Assembly: GCA_934047225.1 (NCBI GenBank)
Contig: OW204004.1
Span: forward strand, 6,452,401 to 6,516,400
Direction of reading: 5' to 3'
Length of the DNA stretch: 64,000 bases
From: Ypsolopha sequella
Lineage: Eukaryota > Arthropoda > Insecta > Lepidoptera > Ypsolophidae
Position numbers and translations under genes: made by a program. Below, piece by piece: positions 63,999-64,000 of this stretch (its first letter is position 1; each line of letters begins with the position of its first letter). Under the pieces are notes generated by a model that saw only the letters and a program-made list of their open reading frames with translations, was not told where the DNA came from and did not search any database.

Positions 63999-64000
63999 GT

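Overview
This window looks like nuclear DNA of a moth or butterfly. It is AT-rich and full of interspersed repeats that I associate with Lepidoptera: an RTE-type LINE tail carrying the complement of CCACTGCTGGACATAAGCC, tRNA-headed SINEs, a repeat with GACAGACAGACAG and GGGTACGGAACCCTAAA, and many palindromic MITEs. I found no host protein-coding gene that I can name. Two CpG-richer stretches (about 10430-10650 and 63280-63450) could be promoters or 5' exons of host genes.

The centre (31075-52791) is one complete, degenerating Maverick/Polinton, also called adintovirus-like: a self-synthesising, virus-like DNA transposon. It has AG...CT ends, long terminal inverted repeats and a perfect 6-bp target duplication, CTCGTA, on both sides. 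A rightward block holds a packaging ATPase, a DUF8207-like protein, a coiled-coil protein, a retrovirus-type integrase with chromodomain, a parvovirus-type phospholipase A2 protein with an adenovirus pX-like tail, an adenain-type protease, the minor capsid protein, a 47-residue basic protein, the major capsid protein and a further conserved protein. Several late genes overlap by ATGA. A leftward block holds protein-primed DNA polymerase B and two small genes that appear to be spliced. The blocks converge on back-to-back poly(A) signals near 38450-38487.

The Polinton is recognisable but not intact. Polymerase B has an in-frame amber codon and a frameshift at a triplicated 5-bp unit. The phospholipase gene and the DUF8207-like gene each have a one-base change in an A-run. 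The minor capsid gene is cut near its 3' end by a 139-bp MITE. The integrase, ATPase, protease and major capsid frames are open.

Nested inside it (43157-48755, minus strand) is a very young Ty3/Gypsy LTR retrotransposon of the CsRn1 type. It has 757-bp LTRs that I could not tell apart, a GGTT target duplication, a tRNA-Trp primer site, a CHCC gag finger and an open 1058-residue pol in the -1 frame.

The left flank (1-31068) is a mosaic of transposon insertions. It has five hAT-type elements with 8-bp duplications, at least six kinds of palindromic MITE, four LINE fragments and SINEs, often nested inside each other. The right flank (52798-64000) has another element with an 8-bp duplication, more copies of the same MITE families, a tRNA-Thr-like sequence, tandem repeats and an unrecognised open frame at the very end.
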